DNA of 64,000 nucleotides from Erythrophleum ivorense (GCA_026724425.1 JAIUCV010000019.1:7148211-7212210), one strand, 5' to 3'; shown: positions 24,311 through 36,779, counted from the first letter of the stretch. The notes: generated by a model from the letters alone, not told the origin. Numbers and translations: made by a program.

Positions 24311-24573
24311 TTTTGTAATCTAACCTTCAAACCAAAGACAAAAAATAAAATAAAATTGATGAGATGATAGCAAGGTTAAGATTCTGGGTTATTTAATGAG
24401 GTAAAAGTTGTATCTAAATTTGATAGAAAAAATGTTAATAAAAACTTATGCAATATAAGAAGAAAATAATTTAAAAAATATTTTCAATTAACATTTCAAA
24501 AAAAGTTTTATTTCTTAATATTTTGACATAGCTATATTTTACTCCTTTGCACTAAAGGTTAGATTACAAACTT
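24311..24573. repeat. Small inverted-repeat element (MITE-like)
   Basis: The motif tttgtaatctaacctt near 24313 reappears reverse-complemented (aaggttagattacaaa) near 24556. The A/T-rich interior has no coding potential. Confidence 0.4.
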
Positions 24574-26460
24574 GATATATAAACTTTAAAACCTAATTAA
24601 ATACTCTCTAAACTTTAAATTAAAATGGCTGATAAAAAAAACTTTAAATTAAAATGAAAATCTTAAACCACAATTAATATTTGGAGCTAAAAAGGAACTT
24701 TTTATAAGTCCAATATTGATTCAAGCCAAACATTATTGAAACAGTAAAAATCGCATTGCCTCTTAATTATCACTAATTTTAACTAAAATTTAATATTTTC
24801 ATTTTAATCCAAAATTTAAGAGGTGTATGTTTATTATGTTTTACTATTCATGTATAATTTCATTATTAGAGATTAGTTGAAAGGGATAAATTGTAGTCTC
24901 ACTACTATTTTAAATTACTTCAATTTGCAATGGAGAAAAAAATGCTTACATACGATTATATTATTCATTATTTTAAAAAAAATTATTTCAATAAACTAAA
25001 TTATTATAATATAATATATTTGGAAAAAAATATTAACAATTTATTAGTTTCTATTATTTAATTTTTTTTCTTTCATTTAAACGTGAAAATCAAGGGAAAA
25101 ACAAATCTTATTTGACTATCTGCTTCTTTTTTTTTCTCTTATCTGATCTAGTTTATGTCCTTTTTTATCTTTTTTTTTTAATTCACCCAATTTCCAATAT
25201 AACTTTTCTTTACACTGCGAGTAAAGCATAAGTAATAGTCATTTTCACATGTTTAAGGTAACCGTGTTTTAATTTCTTTTTAATAAAAAACATCCAGTTG
25301 GCATATAAAATTCCCAACTTCCATGTTTAGTGGAAAAAGGACAGGTGGTGAAGAAAATATTGGTGACAGCAGAATAATTCACAGGACTATTCCATGTTAT
25401 GAAGCTTTTCGCAGTTTGGTAGCTGACCTACCAATCCGACTCTTTTCTGTTTTTTCCTTGGGTTTTGCTTCTTTTTCCCATTTGCATTTGTTATACACAC
25501 AGACTATAATTGAAGTGATAACATAAATAAGGGTTTGATAAAACCCATTCACATTGTAAAGAACAAAAAGTTTTCGTGCCAGCTCGATAAATGTCTGACT
25601 TTGATACCACTAAAGTCGAATGTTTCACATAAAAAGCATACACATATGGCCAACCATATTTGACAGCTTTTGTCCATTCCATTTCAATCCATTCTTTGAT
25701 GATAAAACATGGCTAAATGGGTTTTCAGCTAAGTCACTAAACATAATGTAGTGAGAGATTTGAAATAAACCTAATTTAAATTTTCATGTCACTATCTGTG
25801 CGTATATACAGAGAGACCAATGGGGTTTATTCTCTCTCTTTTGACCCAACTATCTTTTTTCTCTTTTTTCTCTTCTCTCTTAAATTAATAACATTAATTT
25901 ATCCTCTAAAGAGAGAGAATCTGAACTAAATACAAAAATATTACTCAATATGATATGTTTTGTCGGGTCATAATTCAAAAGTAGTTGTGAAAATATCATT
26001 ACATATATTTCATATACAAAAAAGAAGGTAGGTCCCATTCCCTAAGTCAAGTCAATCATGATATAAAAACTTTATTTATCAGTTAATTAAAGAAAAATAA
26101 TCTCAACTAGTTATAAATAAATAAATATACATGCTAATATATACATATATATATATAGGTAAAATTAATTTTTAATATATTTACATATATGTTCATGATT
26201 AAATTGATCTATTCATATTTGATAAACTTTACCAACTTAAAAATCTTTCCTTGTATCCAGCATATAAGTTACTTGTACATCTTGATTTTGTCCTCCCAGC
26301 ATCTTGTATGCTTTATTCTTCTTGGTCATAAATTTAGTCGCCACTCGTTCCGGAATGTAACAGGTTTTTCATGCGACAAAATTTTGAACTTTCCCACGGT
26401 TTTCAATACGTGTTAGTACATTATAAATTAAATTCCAAAACTTTTTTAGGCCAACAATTA
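24574..26460. other. A/T-rich intergenic region
   Basis: Poly-A/T tracts, a short TA run near 26140-26158 and CT-rich tracts near 25830-25890 were noted. No supported gene or RNA gene was found. Confidence 0.5.
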
Positions 26461-26909
26461 AATTTTAATACTTAAATTGGAAATTTGAAGTTCAATGAGC
26501 AGAGCTGAAAGTGAAGCCCTGGACGGTCGCAGTGAACCAAACTGTGGAACTTTCTTTTCCTTTCTTCTGTGGCTCAGGTAGTATACCATACCAGACATGA
26601 AATAATGAAAAGAAGTTACTTCTTCTCAGAAATCAGAATGTTGTGATGTAGTCCTCAAAACCATTGTAAGCTGTCCCAGTTTCCTTCTCTCTCCATATTT
26701 CGCCTTTCATTTTCTTTAACACAATGCTAAATCCTCATTTTATGCAGTAATCTTTGAAAGTTGTCTCCGTAATCTTGAATTTTCATGTTTGGACAAAGAG
26801 AAGTCATTAGTTAATCCAAATTTCTTCATCAACTTAACTTCTTATGCTACTATAGTTTCAGAGTCTGCCTTGAGGTTCTTGAAACTTCAGCATCAGTTTG
26901 CAGCATCAA
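26461..26909 (+). promoter_or_regulatory. Upstream/5' UTR region of the receptor-like kinase
   Basis: This directly precedes the kinase start codon. Pyrimidine-rich patches (tttccttctctctcc at 26680-26695) and tgcag near 26744 suggest a transcribed leader, possibly with a 5' UTR intron. No firm TATA box was identified, so promoter limits are unknown. Confidence 0.3.
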
Positions 26910-29900
26910 ATGAGCAAGTCTATGGTTTTAGCCTTTTACGTCACCATATCCTGCATCGCTTTTATCTTATCCAAGATCATTATCTCAGTCCTCCTCTACA
27001 AAAGATGGAAAAGAAAGCACATGATTCACGAAGAAGGCTATGCAGGTAAAGCAGGAAATATGAAACTTCGTCATATGATCTTGCTGAGAGAAAAAAAGGC
27101 ATGCATACAAACAATGAAGCATGTACCTGATACTTGTCTGACTGACGCTCATAACAAACACGATACAATACTTTAAATTGCATTTAAGCACTACATAATC
27201 TATCTCAATATCTATGCTTTTTAGCTAACATACTGTAATGGAACGGCACAGGTGGGAAGATGGTAATATTTAGGTCTTCAGTTCTTCAATCCCTCACATC
27301 TGATATGGTCTTGAAGAAGACGCTGAAACTGAATAACATGGACGTCATTGGATATGGTGGTTATGGGACAGTCTATAAACTGAAAATAGATGACTCCAAA
27401 GCCTTTGCTGTGAAAAGACTGAACAGAGGAACTGCAGATAGAGGATTTGAGAGAGAGCTGGAAGCATTGGCGGACATAAAACACCGCAATATTGTAACTC
27501 TTCATGGATACTATACTGCTCCACATTACAACCTTCTCATATATGAGTTGATGCCCAATGGAAGCTTGGATACCTTCCTCCACGGTATGTATTTGTTACT
27601 TCTTAGCCAATAATTGTGTGTTCAGCTGAGAAAAGGGAAATTTAATAACAAGGGTTTGCTCAGTTGGCAAGACTGAGGTACATCGATGCAAAGAGTTTTC
27701 ATTTTGAATCTTAACAATTATCCCTAATATATTTGTTACTTCTTAACCATTACCTAAGAATATGTTTAGTTGGTGTTACAATAGGGAAATTTGATAACAA
27801 GGGTTTGTTCAATTGGCAAGATTGAGCCACATCAATGCAAAGAGTTTTCATTTCCAGTCTTCCCATTTATCCCTTATTGGCAGGCATCCAATGGGAGTTA
27901 GGATACCTTCCTCCACAGTATGTATTTGTTACTTAACCATTACCTAAGAGTGTGGTTAGCTGGAGTTAAAATTCGATAGCAAGGGTTTGCTCAACTGACA
28001 AGATTGAGCTACATCGATACAAAGAGTTTTCATTTTGGATCTTACAAATTATCCCTTGTTGGTTGGCATCCAATGGAAGTTTGGATATCTTCCTCCAAGT
28101 TATGTATTTGTTACATCTTAATCATTACCTAAGAGTGTGTTTAGCTGGAATTAAGATAATAAGGATTTGCCCAACTGGCAAAATTGAACCGTATCGATTC
28201 AAAGAATTTTTATTTCCAATCTTGCCAGTTATCCCTTGTTAGTAGGCACCATCGAGTGTTGTGTGCCTTACCTTAGTGGAACAACCTATCTTTCACTTAG
28301 ATGAGGGATTGTCCTTTTTTTTTCAAAAGACATGTAAAGAATTGAAGAGAGTGACTGAAAATTAATATTATTTCTAGACATGATGTGTGCTAATACATTA
28401 GCAACTTTCACCTCTCATCTCGTTTTATTTCCACTTTACACCAAATACTAAATTTAAATTCAAATAAATTGACATGACTCATATATTTCTTTACGAAGCT
28501 CATCAACATTCATCAATAGAAGAGAAAGTCATTTTTTTTCCAATTCTATCATGAAAAAATTCTGTGCAATTCCAAAGTATTGAAAATTAAGTTTTTTAAT
28601 AAAATTTGAGAGAATTGCATTTAACCATGGTAATCTTTGCCTCTGACATCAATAAAATAGCAATTGACTCCTAATCTATTAACCTCATTACAATAAGTTC
28701 CTATCATCTAAATTTAAAAATGTTACCATATAAAATTATTAAAATACTCTTCGTATAAAATAAGACCCTTACTACTCTTTATCTTACAGCTAATCTATCC
28801 AAATATCTATGGCTTCTCTACCTGCCATAGACTCACTTCATTTTTATATATTTTCTGAATCAATCTCAGAGAGCTACGTTGGGAAATTGAAGTGTAGTGT
28901 AAAAGAGTATTAAATTATAGAAAGGATAATGGAGTAATTTTACATGGTGAAAAATTTTTAAATTTAGATGATAGAGAGGTTGTTGCAATAGAACTAAATA
29001 AATCAAGGGGTCACTTGGTATTTTTCTTAGATTAGGAGGAACATTGCAAAGATTAGGGTAGATAAATGTAATTTTCCCTGAAAATTATCCCATGTGAAAA
29101 AGAAAAAATTTGTTTTGAAGAAATCAATAATAAATATAATGTTGAGTCATAACAATTCTTCCCCCGTATGATTTTCTCCAAAAACCTGATAAAAATTGGA
29201 CCCAAATTCTCTACAGAGCTGACTAAGCATGTTCTTTTAATGTATAAAATCAATATAAAAACAGCACACCACCTTTGAAACAGAGAAATAATTAAAATTT
29301 AGGGTCTTATTGGAGAGAAACATAAAATGGGGGTGAGACACACTAACGTAGGTTCCATCCAAGCATCACCCTTTTCTATCTCTTTCCAACTAAATCTCGT
29401 GTAGTATGCACGGATCCATTTCCAATAACAAACGTCTAGGGAGCTTTTCCAAACGAGTCCTCTCAAGATTCCCTCAAAAAATGAACAGTGAAATTTTTGA
29501 ACTTACATATGTACTGATCTCTAATTGCGTAAGTGGAATGTGATGCAGGAAGACCAGAGCACGTGAAAACTTTAAATTGGTCATCGAGATGCAAAATAGC
29601 TATAGGTGCTGCTAGAGGAATAGCTTATCTTCACCATGATTGCATCCCTCACATAATCCACAGAGATATCAAGTCAAGCAATATATTGCTGGACGAAAAC
29701 ATGGAGGCTCGAGTTTCCGATTTCGGATTAGCCACATTAATGGAACCAAACAAAACCCACGTTTCAACAGTTGTGGCTGGAACTTTTGGATACTTAGCTC
29801 CTGGTATAGATACAACCCTGCTAATCACAGTATTTCCCTCAACCCTCCGTGTCATAGTAAAAATTGATGAATTTTGTTATGCAGAATATTTTGATGCAGG

Positions 29901-30617
29901 AAGAGCAACTTTCAAGGGGGATGTCTACAGCTATGGAGTTGTACTACTGGAGCTTTTAACGGGGAAAAAACCCAGTGATGAAGCATTTATGGAAGAAGGA
30001 ACCAAGCTTGTCACATGGGTAAGACACAGATTATTGCAAAATCATCACTGTCATTTATATTTAAAAGACAAGTTTGAAATTCATAACCTATAACTCACTA
30101 TTGATTGGGTTTATTCAAATGATCATATTTACTACAAAATCTAGCTGTGAGAATACCTACTGACAAGACAAGTATAAATTGAACATCACAAGAAAGTGTA
30201 CCATTATGTTTGAATTATCTATGATAGAATTATAAGGGGATTTTTAAATCACCAAACAGAGAAGAAATACAACCTAGACATAAAAAATGAATATCTATTC
30301 TGTTGTGGAAGGCATAACAAAATCATCTTCCAAAATTCTCAAATTGCGTAAATTGTGTTTACAGGTTTTGAATGAGGACTTACTTCTGTAAAAAATTACT
30401 GTTATTTTCCGAGCAGGTGAAGGCTGTCGTTAGAGAAAAGAAGGAGGAACTAGTTCTCGACGAAAGGCTAGGGTCCTGTCCAATGCAAGAGGTTAACAAT
30501 GTGTTCAACATTGCAATGATGTGTCTTGAATCTGATCCCTTGAAGAGGCCAACAATGGCTGAAGTTGTCAACTTGCTCGAGCCAACAAAGCCAGACAAAC
30601 TTGCCTCAGCTTCCTGA
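26910..30617 (+). CDS. Receptor-like Ser/Thr protein kinase (At1g78530 type), five exons
   Basis: Exons are 26910-27045, 27252-27584, 29549-29803, 29885-30018 and 30417-30617. They join in frame to 352 aa, and all introns are GT-AG. Residues 6-30 form a single membrane anchor followed by a basic stop-transfer (KRWKRKH). There is no LRR or other ectodomain, as in Arabidopsis At1g78530 (about 355 aa), which it matches throughout. The kinase domain is complete: Gly loop GYGGYG (79-84), ATP Lys K100, HRD 194-196 (RD kinase), DFG 214-216 and APE 240-242. It should be an active cytoplasm-facing plasma-membrane kinase. Ligand and substrate are unknown. The ATG at 26910 places the anchor at the N-terminus as in the family. 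Intron 2 (about 2 kb) carries tandem duplications and a MITE. It is convergent with the FAP3-like gene. Confidence 0.93.
27557..28230 (+). repeat. Tandem repeats copying the exon 2 end and 5' splice site
   Basis: Four units of about 146-185 bp share a core containing acaagggtttgctca and aaagagttttcattt at about 27650, 27796, 27978 and 28160. Two units also carry a copy of the last 27 or so bases of exon 2 plus the donor and following intron (copies at about 27887-27930 and 28069-28114). The first copy keeps a usable-looking donor (ccacagtatgt). The second has lost it (ccaagttatgt). Confidence 0.8.
28613..29082. mobile_element. Foldback MITE in kinase intron 2
   Basis: Long terminal inverted repeats (about 28613-28752 and 28910-29082) share blocks such as catttaacc/taatctttgc, cctaatct and tatcatctaaatttaaaaat in reverse complement. 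There is no coding capacity. It sits about 470 bp upstream of exon 3 and does not alter splice consensus sequences. Confidence 0.65.
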
Positions 30618-31469
30618 TGTTCGCTTGAAGACTACTACCAGCCTCAAAGAAAATTTATAAGTAAATTACATTCACCTCGGTTGTGGTTCTTAAAACTTAA
30701 ACTGACACACCCTCTATTTTTAATTTATACAGAAACCTACCCTCTAATAACATAATTGTTAATGGAGCTTATGCTCTATGCATTTTTCCTCCTGGAAAGC
30801 TCCCAAAAGCCTAATTTAATGCAGCACAAATCATCAAAAGGCCAAGTTAATGTTTAAGAAAACTTCACATAAGGGCACGCATAATTTTTTTACAACTAGA
30901 GGGGGTGAGTGTAGGTTCTAGAAACTTCAAGTATGTTCTAGTATAAATTGAGACTAGAGGAATCGTGAACGTAGGTTTTGAAAAAGGGAGGTGAATGTAT
31001 CTTACTCAAAATTTATTCTGTAATTATACGGAGCTTTGGACATCAAAACATACTGTGACACGCATTCCCAATAAAACCAAGTTGAAAGAACGAGGACAAA
31101 CAGGATGTAATTTTCGCCAAGGATGCACAACTAAGAAGCAATACAAGAAAAGTGAAAGTGTTTTCTAGAAAATACTCTAATTTTTTTTCTTTATTATCAA
31201 GAAAGTTTGAGCTATAATATTGGTTAACACATAAAAAAAATGGTAAACTTTGCATGCAAAGTATGAATCAATAAGCATATGATATCAATATATATTATCA
31301 AGTAAGGGACAATACCATCATTTATCAGGGTTGTTTGATAGTTTCAAACTGTTCATAGATATACCTCAATGGAGAAAAGATGCAGTAGCTCGATACATTA
31401 AGTAACAGAGCTATCATCTATACAAATAACAGGTACATGATAATGTCCGAGGATACAAAATACTGCCTT
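30618..31469. other. Convergent 3' intergenic region with a MITE
   Basis: Tail-to-tail spacer between the kinase (+) and the FAP3-like gene (-). It must hold both 3' UTRs. The 3' half is A/T-rich with no clear poly(A) signal assignable. Confidence 0.5.
30658..31012. mobile_element. MITE between the convergent genes
   Basis: The left end contains taaattacattcacctc and the right end the reverse complement of a near copy (gaggtgaatgtatctta). Further inward, taatttatac and caatttatac also pair. The length is about 355 bp with no coding capacity. Confidence 0.55.
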
Positions 31470-34400
31470 CTACTTGAGTACTTTTGACAAGCCGTTAGCC
31501 ACTGAAGCTTTCAAGGTGGGAGAAACAGGACAATCTCCAAGAAATACATCAAAAAGTGCAGAAGCCACATTTGCAGATTCAATTGTAGCATCCACGGTAG
31601 ATGGAAACCCATGAGATGAGACAAAAACCTGAAATCACAAGTGAAGATTGAGATTGGAAAGAAAAAAAAATAGACAGCAAAATTGATTTAAAGTTTCAGT
31701 GACAATTCTACAACAAATTCATATAAAAAACCAGATGAAGACATACTTACAAGCAATTTAGAGGGGTTCAACCAAGTCAAAAATATGAAAGTCCCTTTCT
31801 TAAGAGGACGATCTTGAAAGACACTACGGAATATGGACAAAGCAGTATCATCTTCAGTTGTGGGTGCTTTCATTCTTGGAGAGATGGCATCATCTAAGGC
31901 ATCCCAGAAAGTTTTCCCATCAACATCTCTGACAAGAATAATTTGCAATGATTTCTCAAGGGGAGCTGCAATCAAATAAAGGGATTTTTATGAGCCTTAA
32001 TCTCTAAATCTCTAGCAGCAATTAAATAAGAGCATTGTGAGAAAGAAAGCTTTAATCAATTTATAAAGTCACTACACTGAAAAATGGTCTTGAACAAGGA
32101 AGATTTCTCTTGAATCACATCTGCTGGTTGCCCTTGCCAAGCATTCAGCTCACTTGTGATAGACTGATTTAGATACAATCCTGCAGCATAGACCTTGACG
32201 CCAATGATTGCAAAAACTTTCTCTCTGTATCCTGAAATCACAATTATCCATCGCAACTTATTATAGTAGGAAAAGATAGCTTACTATTTCAGTCGATCTC
32301 ACAATAGAAAGACAAGTATTCTGGTTGATAATAAAATGCAGACAAAGTACAACTGCAATTGAAAAATTTCTAGGTCAAAACTCCACTGAGTTCGATTGCC
32401 CCACCCAAATCTGTGCACATAAGCCTCATTGCAATCAACCTCTGTTGAAAAAGCTATCTGATAATAAGACAACTTACCAGTTCCAAACAAGGTTAATGAA
32501 TCTGAGCAGCCCGGCAAACTCAAAGATGTCTGAAATTTCACTTTAGTTGTTGGTTCCTCCACATATTCTGCACTTGCGGCTGCAATAATCAATTACAAGC
32601 ACAGAAGATGTCAATTTTTAAAGAGTTAGTCAGATTAGGAGAAAAAGAAGAGAAGTTTGTAACAGCTGATTCTTCTACTCCTGCCTCCACCCTACCAAAA
32701 CCAGAATATACTAATCCAGAACGAGTGAGTTAAGTTTTGAATTACTTTGTACTACACATTTAGTTAGTTCCAGAACTATTTGGAACATCTGATATGTACT
32801 AGACCAAATAATTCTTCCACCAAGAAAATGGAAGATTAAATCTGAAAATGGTCAGATAAGACTACAGAAACAGCCTTGAAAGTTTTAGTGATTCATAAAT
32901 ATGAAAGGAAGAGAAAGATATAAGTACCCTTGGCCTCTAGTGGAGCAACTTGGCTAGACAATTAGTGAACAGTCATTCTCATCTTGCTTCAATTTCTGCC
33001 ACTAGTGGCCAGGAAAAACCTTAAATAACTGGGCAGTTCTTGGTAGTTTGAATTGAAATATTGAATAATGTCTTATGTAATGATCCATGCAGAAAGATTC
33101 CTAATAGAAACTATAACATTTTACAAGCACCATGATACCTAGCCAGTGTCCCTTTGTCTCAGTGACACCAAGGGGATGCAAGCATTTCATCTTGCATGGA
33201 ACCAATTCTTTTAATTTATCTTCAGTGTCATCGCATACTTTATGAAAAAGATTGATTCAGAATAAATATAAAATTTAATGTAAGTGAATGAACTAATCTC
33301 CTATTGCCAAAGATCTTGGCCAAGTAATTCCCTGTCCTGGTTCTAGTCCTGCAATGTCAGTGTGCAATATAAATTTAGAGAGATATAGATACTTTGTTTT
33401 GGAGAATCCAGAAAGTTTTCAAATTTGCCAACATATATACCATCCATTGAAGAACTTTTATTTTCTCGAATATCCTACATGATCTTTCATTTACAGACTC
33501 TGTTCTATATTTTGCAAGTTCCTGACATTGCTTCCCCCAAGATGCCATGGGGAGCAGAATGTAAAATTTGAATGTAAAGTTCTGAAAAGCAAATGTAATA
33601 GCTTTGTACCAGTTCGCATGGATTGGTTGATCAGGTTCAGGGTTAGCAAAACCAATTGAGACATCTTGAAGATCCGGCTTTAAACTTTCATTACTTTTAG
33701 TGGAAAACACAATTATGTGCTTGTCAGATACTAGAGCAAAACAAATAATAAATTGTAGCTCATCTCAAAATTCAGTCGAATTAAAGCCACGTTACCCCTT
33801 TAATTGGACATATAACTATAACAGGAAGCAGCTACGAAAAGATCTTCCGAGCTTTTGTATATTAACATCACCAAAAAATAATGATAAAGTTAGACATTAT
33901 TCTGTTAAACTAACTTGAGTCAGATAAACCATGGTAGTTAGTTCAACAAAGGAAAATTTCATTTCTATATCTATATCTATATATATTGGCCGAATTTTTT
34001 TTTTAATATTGTAGTATATAAATCTTCATAATTGCAGCACTGCTCTTTCGACGTATATGACCATTAAATTACATTTCCAGTTCTGCATTGTTATCGATTT
34101 CATCACAGAAAGGGGATTCCGTAAGAAAATCAGTGAGTTCTCCCTTGCATGCGCATACAGAGAAGCAATTGAAGAATCCAAAATATAATTCACAAAATTG
34201 GAATTAAACAAAAACAAAAGAATGTGAAAACAAAAGAAGTGGAAAATAATGAGCGCTCAAAAACATTTACTCGAAGATGAAGATGAAGCAGCTTCTGCAT
34301 AGAAATGGGTTCGTCTTCTACTGCTTTTGTAGAGAGAGAAATGAAGATGGGACGAGGATAAGGAAGAGAAATAGTGGGTATGGCTGAATTTCAGCCTTGA

Positions 34401-34508
34401 TTTTGAACATTTTCTAAGGAAACCAATTCTGGGAACAGAATTGGAGTTGGTGGAGTGGTATGATGGTAGAAGCCATAATGCAGGGGAAGTTGCTACAGTT
34501 CCTAGCAT
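31470..34508 (-). CDS. FAP3: Plastid fatty-acid-binding protein, chalcone-isomerase fold (FAP3 type), five exons
   Basis: Exons on - are 34508-34271, 32579-32478, 32231-32076, 31965-31751 and 31628-31470, joining to 289 aa with stop TAG. Residues 1 to about 80 are Ser/Arg-rich and acid-poor, a typical chloroplast transit peptide. The CHI-fold domain follows (about 84-285) with GTGYREK (112-118), [10 protein letters not shown] (125-134), [19 protein letters not shown] and [10 protein letters not shown]. Family members of this group bind fatty acids in the plastid stroma and are not chalcone isomerases. The assignment to FAP3 (At1g53520) rather than FAP1 or FAP2 rests on the match around [20 protein letters not shown], recalled rather than searched. 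Exon 3 ends at 32076 (donor gtagtg), because only this phase-1 choice avoids a stop after joining to exon 4. A second ATG 33 bases upstream (34541) is possible. Confidence 0.88.
32580..34270. other. Intron 1 of the FAP3-like gene
   Basis: A 1.7-kb A/T-rich intron, donor gtaaatg at 34270 and acceptor attgcag ending at 32580. It includes a short tatatc/tatata microsatellite at about 33964-33985. No embedded gene was recognised. Confidence 0.7.
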
Positions 34509-34571
34509 TTCAAAATAGGATTCGGTATGCTGAAGAAACAATCGTCGGGTCCAAAAATTCTAAAATATTAT

Positions 34572-34656
34572 GTAAGATTACTGCAATCCTCTGAGCAACT
34601 TCTCTCACTTTGGTCTGTCCGCCGCCCGCAAGGGAATCGTAGTATCAAACCGTCTC
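34572..34656. repeat. 85-bp module shared with 63712-63797
   Basis: By eye about three quarters of positions match the segment near the right end of the window, including gcaatcc and tctcactttgg. Direct orientation. Class unknown. Confidence 0.5.
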
Positions 34657-35427
34657 CATGTAATTTTTTTCTTTTTTCTTTTGGTACATAAATTATTTCC
34701 TTTTAAATTTCGTTATTTACCTGATAAAGTGCTTTTTTTTTATAGCATTTACAATAATTGAAGCTTCTTTTTTAATAATACAACTATTATAGCTAGATCC
34801 TAGATGGATCAAAGTTTTTTCTGGGTAGTGGTTAATGTTCTATTCAAATGAATTTATCAGAGTTTAACAATAATTACATTTTAATTAAAACTATTGTAAT
34901 ATAAATTGTCTAATTAGATCCACGGATCCTCTAGCCTCATTTGGTAGGAAGAATAATTTTGTGAGAATAAAAATAAAATGAGAATGAAAATAAATTTTAA
35001 TAAAACAAATTCTTGTAATTTATATTAATGTTAAGTATAACATGAAAATAAATTAACATATTATTCTATTTTATTGTTTGGTCGTATGAAATAATTATAG
35101 GAATAGAAAAAAGTAAAATATAAATAACCATAATATTTTTAATAAAATAATTATTTAATGATACCTGAAGGGTATTTCAGAAATTTGCTAAAAACTTTTT
35201 CGGAATGTATGCTATCCCATTATTTTGTCGATGGACTTGTGTCTCCTTTAAATCGCAAAATCCATTTTCTATGATGAATGGAATGAAATTGTAAACCGCC
35301 AACAAAAATGTACTTGTCATAGAATTTGTTTCTTTTTCTTTCTGCACAGTGCTCGTTGCTGTTAACCAAACGTGGCCTATGTTGCGCACAACGCACAGCA
35401 CCCTTGCTGTGCGATAAAGTTAAATGC

Positions 35428-35428
<1 letters not shown>

Positions 35429-35473
<45 letters not shown>
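35429..35473. repeat. (TA)n-(TG)n microsatellite
   Basis: An uninterrupted alternating at run followed directly by an alternating tg run, then a second short ta tract. Confidence 0.95.
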
Positions 35474-35558
35474 CTATATATATATTTTTTACTTTTTTCC
35501 TTATAACCTTCAAACTAATTGGGGTACTTAACATGACAACACATAGGAGAAGCTCTGG

Positions 35559-35903
35559 GTGCCTTCAACAATGCAGCCCATGACACCTCTCTCCGCCATT
35601 CTAATGTCCCCTTTTGAAGCACTGCACTATATGGACAAAACCCTTCATCTATACCAAGTCTCGAAGCTGGCACTTCTTCAGTACACAAGGTGGATATCCT
35701 ACTACAAATCAGAGACTTTTAAATCTGTGTTGCAAAAAAATTTACAAGAAGCTCCAAAAAAAAAAAAAGTGAAAGCGTTAGTTGACAAACACAGGATTGA
35801 TAAGTCTTTCTAACTTGGTGATCTGGCGAAGGAGGTCGAAATGCATATGTACAAGCAGCAGTTCTTGCAGCAGGTCTCAATTTCAATATTGCAGAAAAAA
35901 TAG
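35559..35903 (+). pseudogene. Unrecognised coding remnant
   Basis: A frame rich in aromatic and Lys residues (LLQYTRWISYYKSETFKSVL) runs to TAA at 35811. It continues in the same frame for 29 more residues (LGDLAKEVEMHMYKQQFLQQ and on) to TAG at 35901. Sequence after LQQ reads cag/gtctc, like an exon-intron edge. The single stop and a lysine run encoded by a poly-A tract suggest a decayed exon. No family was recognised and no neighbouring exon was found. Confidence 0.3.
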
Positions 35904-35975
35904 TTTGGTCCCTATTTAATCATAACAAAAAATTTTGATAAATTAGTTTATGAGGCAAGATTGCTTCCAAAATCT

Positions 35976-36425
35976 TGATTACACCCAATTTTTCATTCCT
36001 TAAATGCTCTCAATTTTAAAAGTTGATTATAGACTCTCAAATTTTTAATTTTGTGCAACATAAACTCTTCATTATTTTTTCTTTTGAGTCTAAATTTCTA
36101 ACACTCTTGCCTATATGGGCTAAAAAAAGCCAAATTAGCCCCCAAAAAAGTTAACATATCCCAAATAATAAACAAGGGTTTTTCCTATTGAAAAATGGGA
36201 AAGGAATTGAAATGAAGATAAGACTTCTTTTTTGTCGTTTAAAATGACAAATTGAATATATATTTTTTGCTAATTTAACCTTTTTCAACTTATGTAAACA
36301 ATCAATATGAAGATTTTGGACTAAAAAGTTAACAAAGAGATTATGTTGCACAAAACTAAGAGTCTAAGGATTTATGATTAACTTATAAATATTGAAGGTT
36401 AAATTGCACAATCCCCTAAATTGAA
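35976..36425. mobile_element. Foldback MITE
   Basis: The outer arms contain ttttgtgcaacataa on the left (about 36049) and its reverse complement ttatgttgcacaaaa on the right (about 36340). Further pairing includes agttgattata/tatgattaact. The A/T-rich interior does not code. Confidence 0.6.
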
Positions 36426-36779
36426 GGTAGTTCCTTGCATTTTTGCCTGAAGTAAATAACTAATTAAGTTCATTCTATAATAATCCTTCAAATTATATGT
36501 CATGTGATTGCAACAAAATGCTTTTTTTTTTTTAATTTTTGGATCAAATACATTCATAATGAATAAAGGCACTCAAGCCTATTATAAACACTAAAAGTGC
36601 TAGCATTGCACAAGAATACCCATCAACTTAGACAAGTGTACACCTTTGGGGGAAGCATGATAGCAAGCATATTGAAACATTTAACTTTATATTATACTTT
36701 CTTATATGCTTTAATCCTATTACTATGAATTACGCATAATTAAGATACTACTTTACGAAATAAATTAAAACTTTTTTTA

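Larger units (their letters stand above)
34509..35558. other. Upstream region of the FAP3-like gene
   Basis: The first 140 bp holds a repeat module shared with 63712-63797. Beyond that it is A/T-rich, with a (TA)n-(TG)n microsatellite at 35429-35473. No TATA box was identified with confidence. Confidence 0.4.

Noticed and set aside
26789..27049. Longer upstream start for the kinase in another frame
   Set aside because: That frame does not join exon 2. ATG 26910 gives the membrane anchor and correct phase.
29804..29884. Read-through open frame joining kinase exons 3 and 4
   Set aside because: The 81-base stretch is in frame by chance and interrupts APE of the kinase. GT and AG borders are present, and splicing restores the conserved YLAPEYFD.
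32070..32080. Alternative donors for FAP3-like exon 3 (gtgtag at 32077, gtgact at 32072)
   Set aside because: The first creates an early stop with exon 4. The second adds a residue to a conserved loop. The phase-1 donor after 32076 fits the family best.
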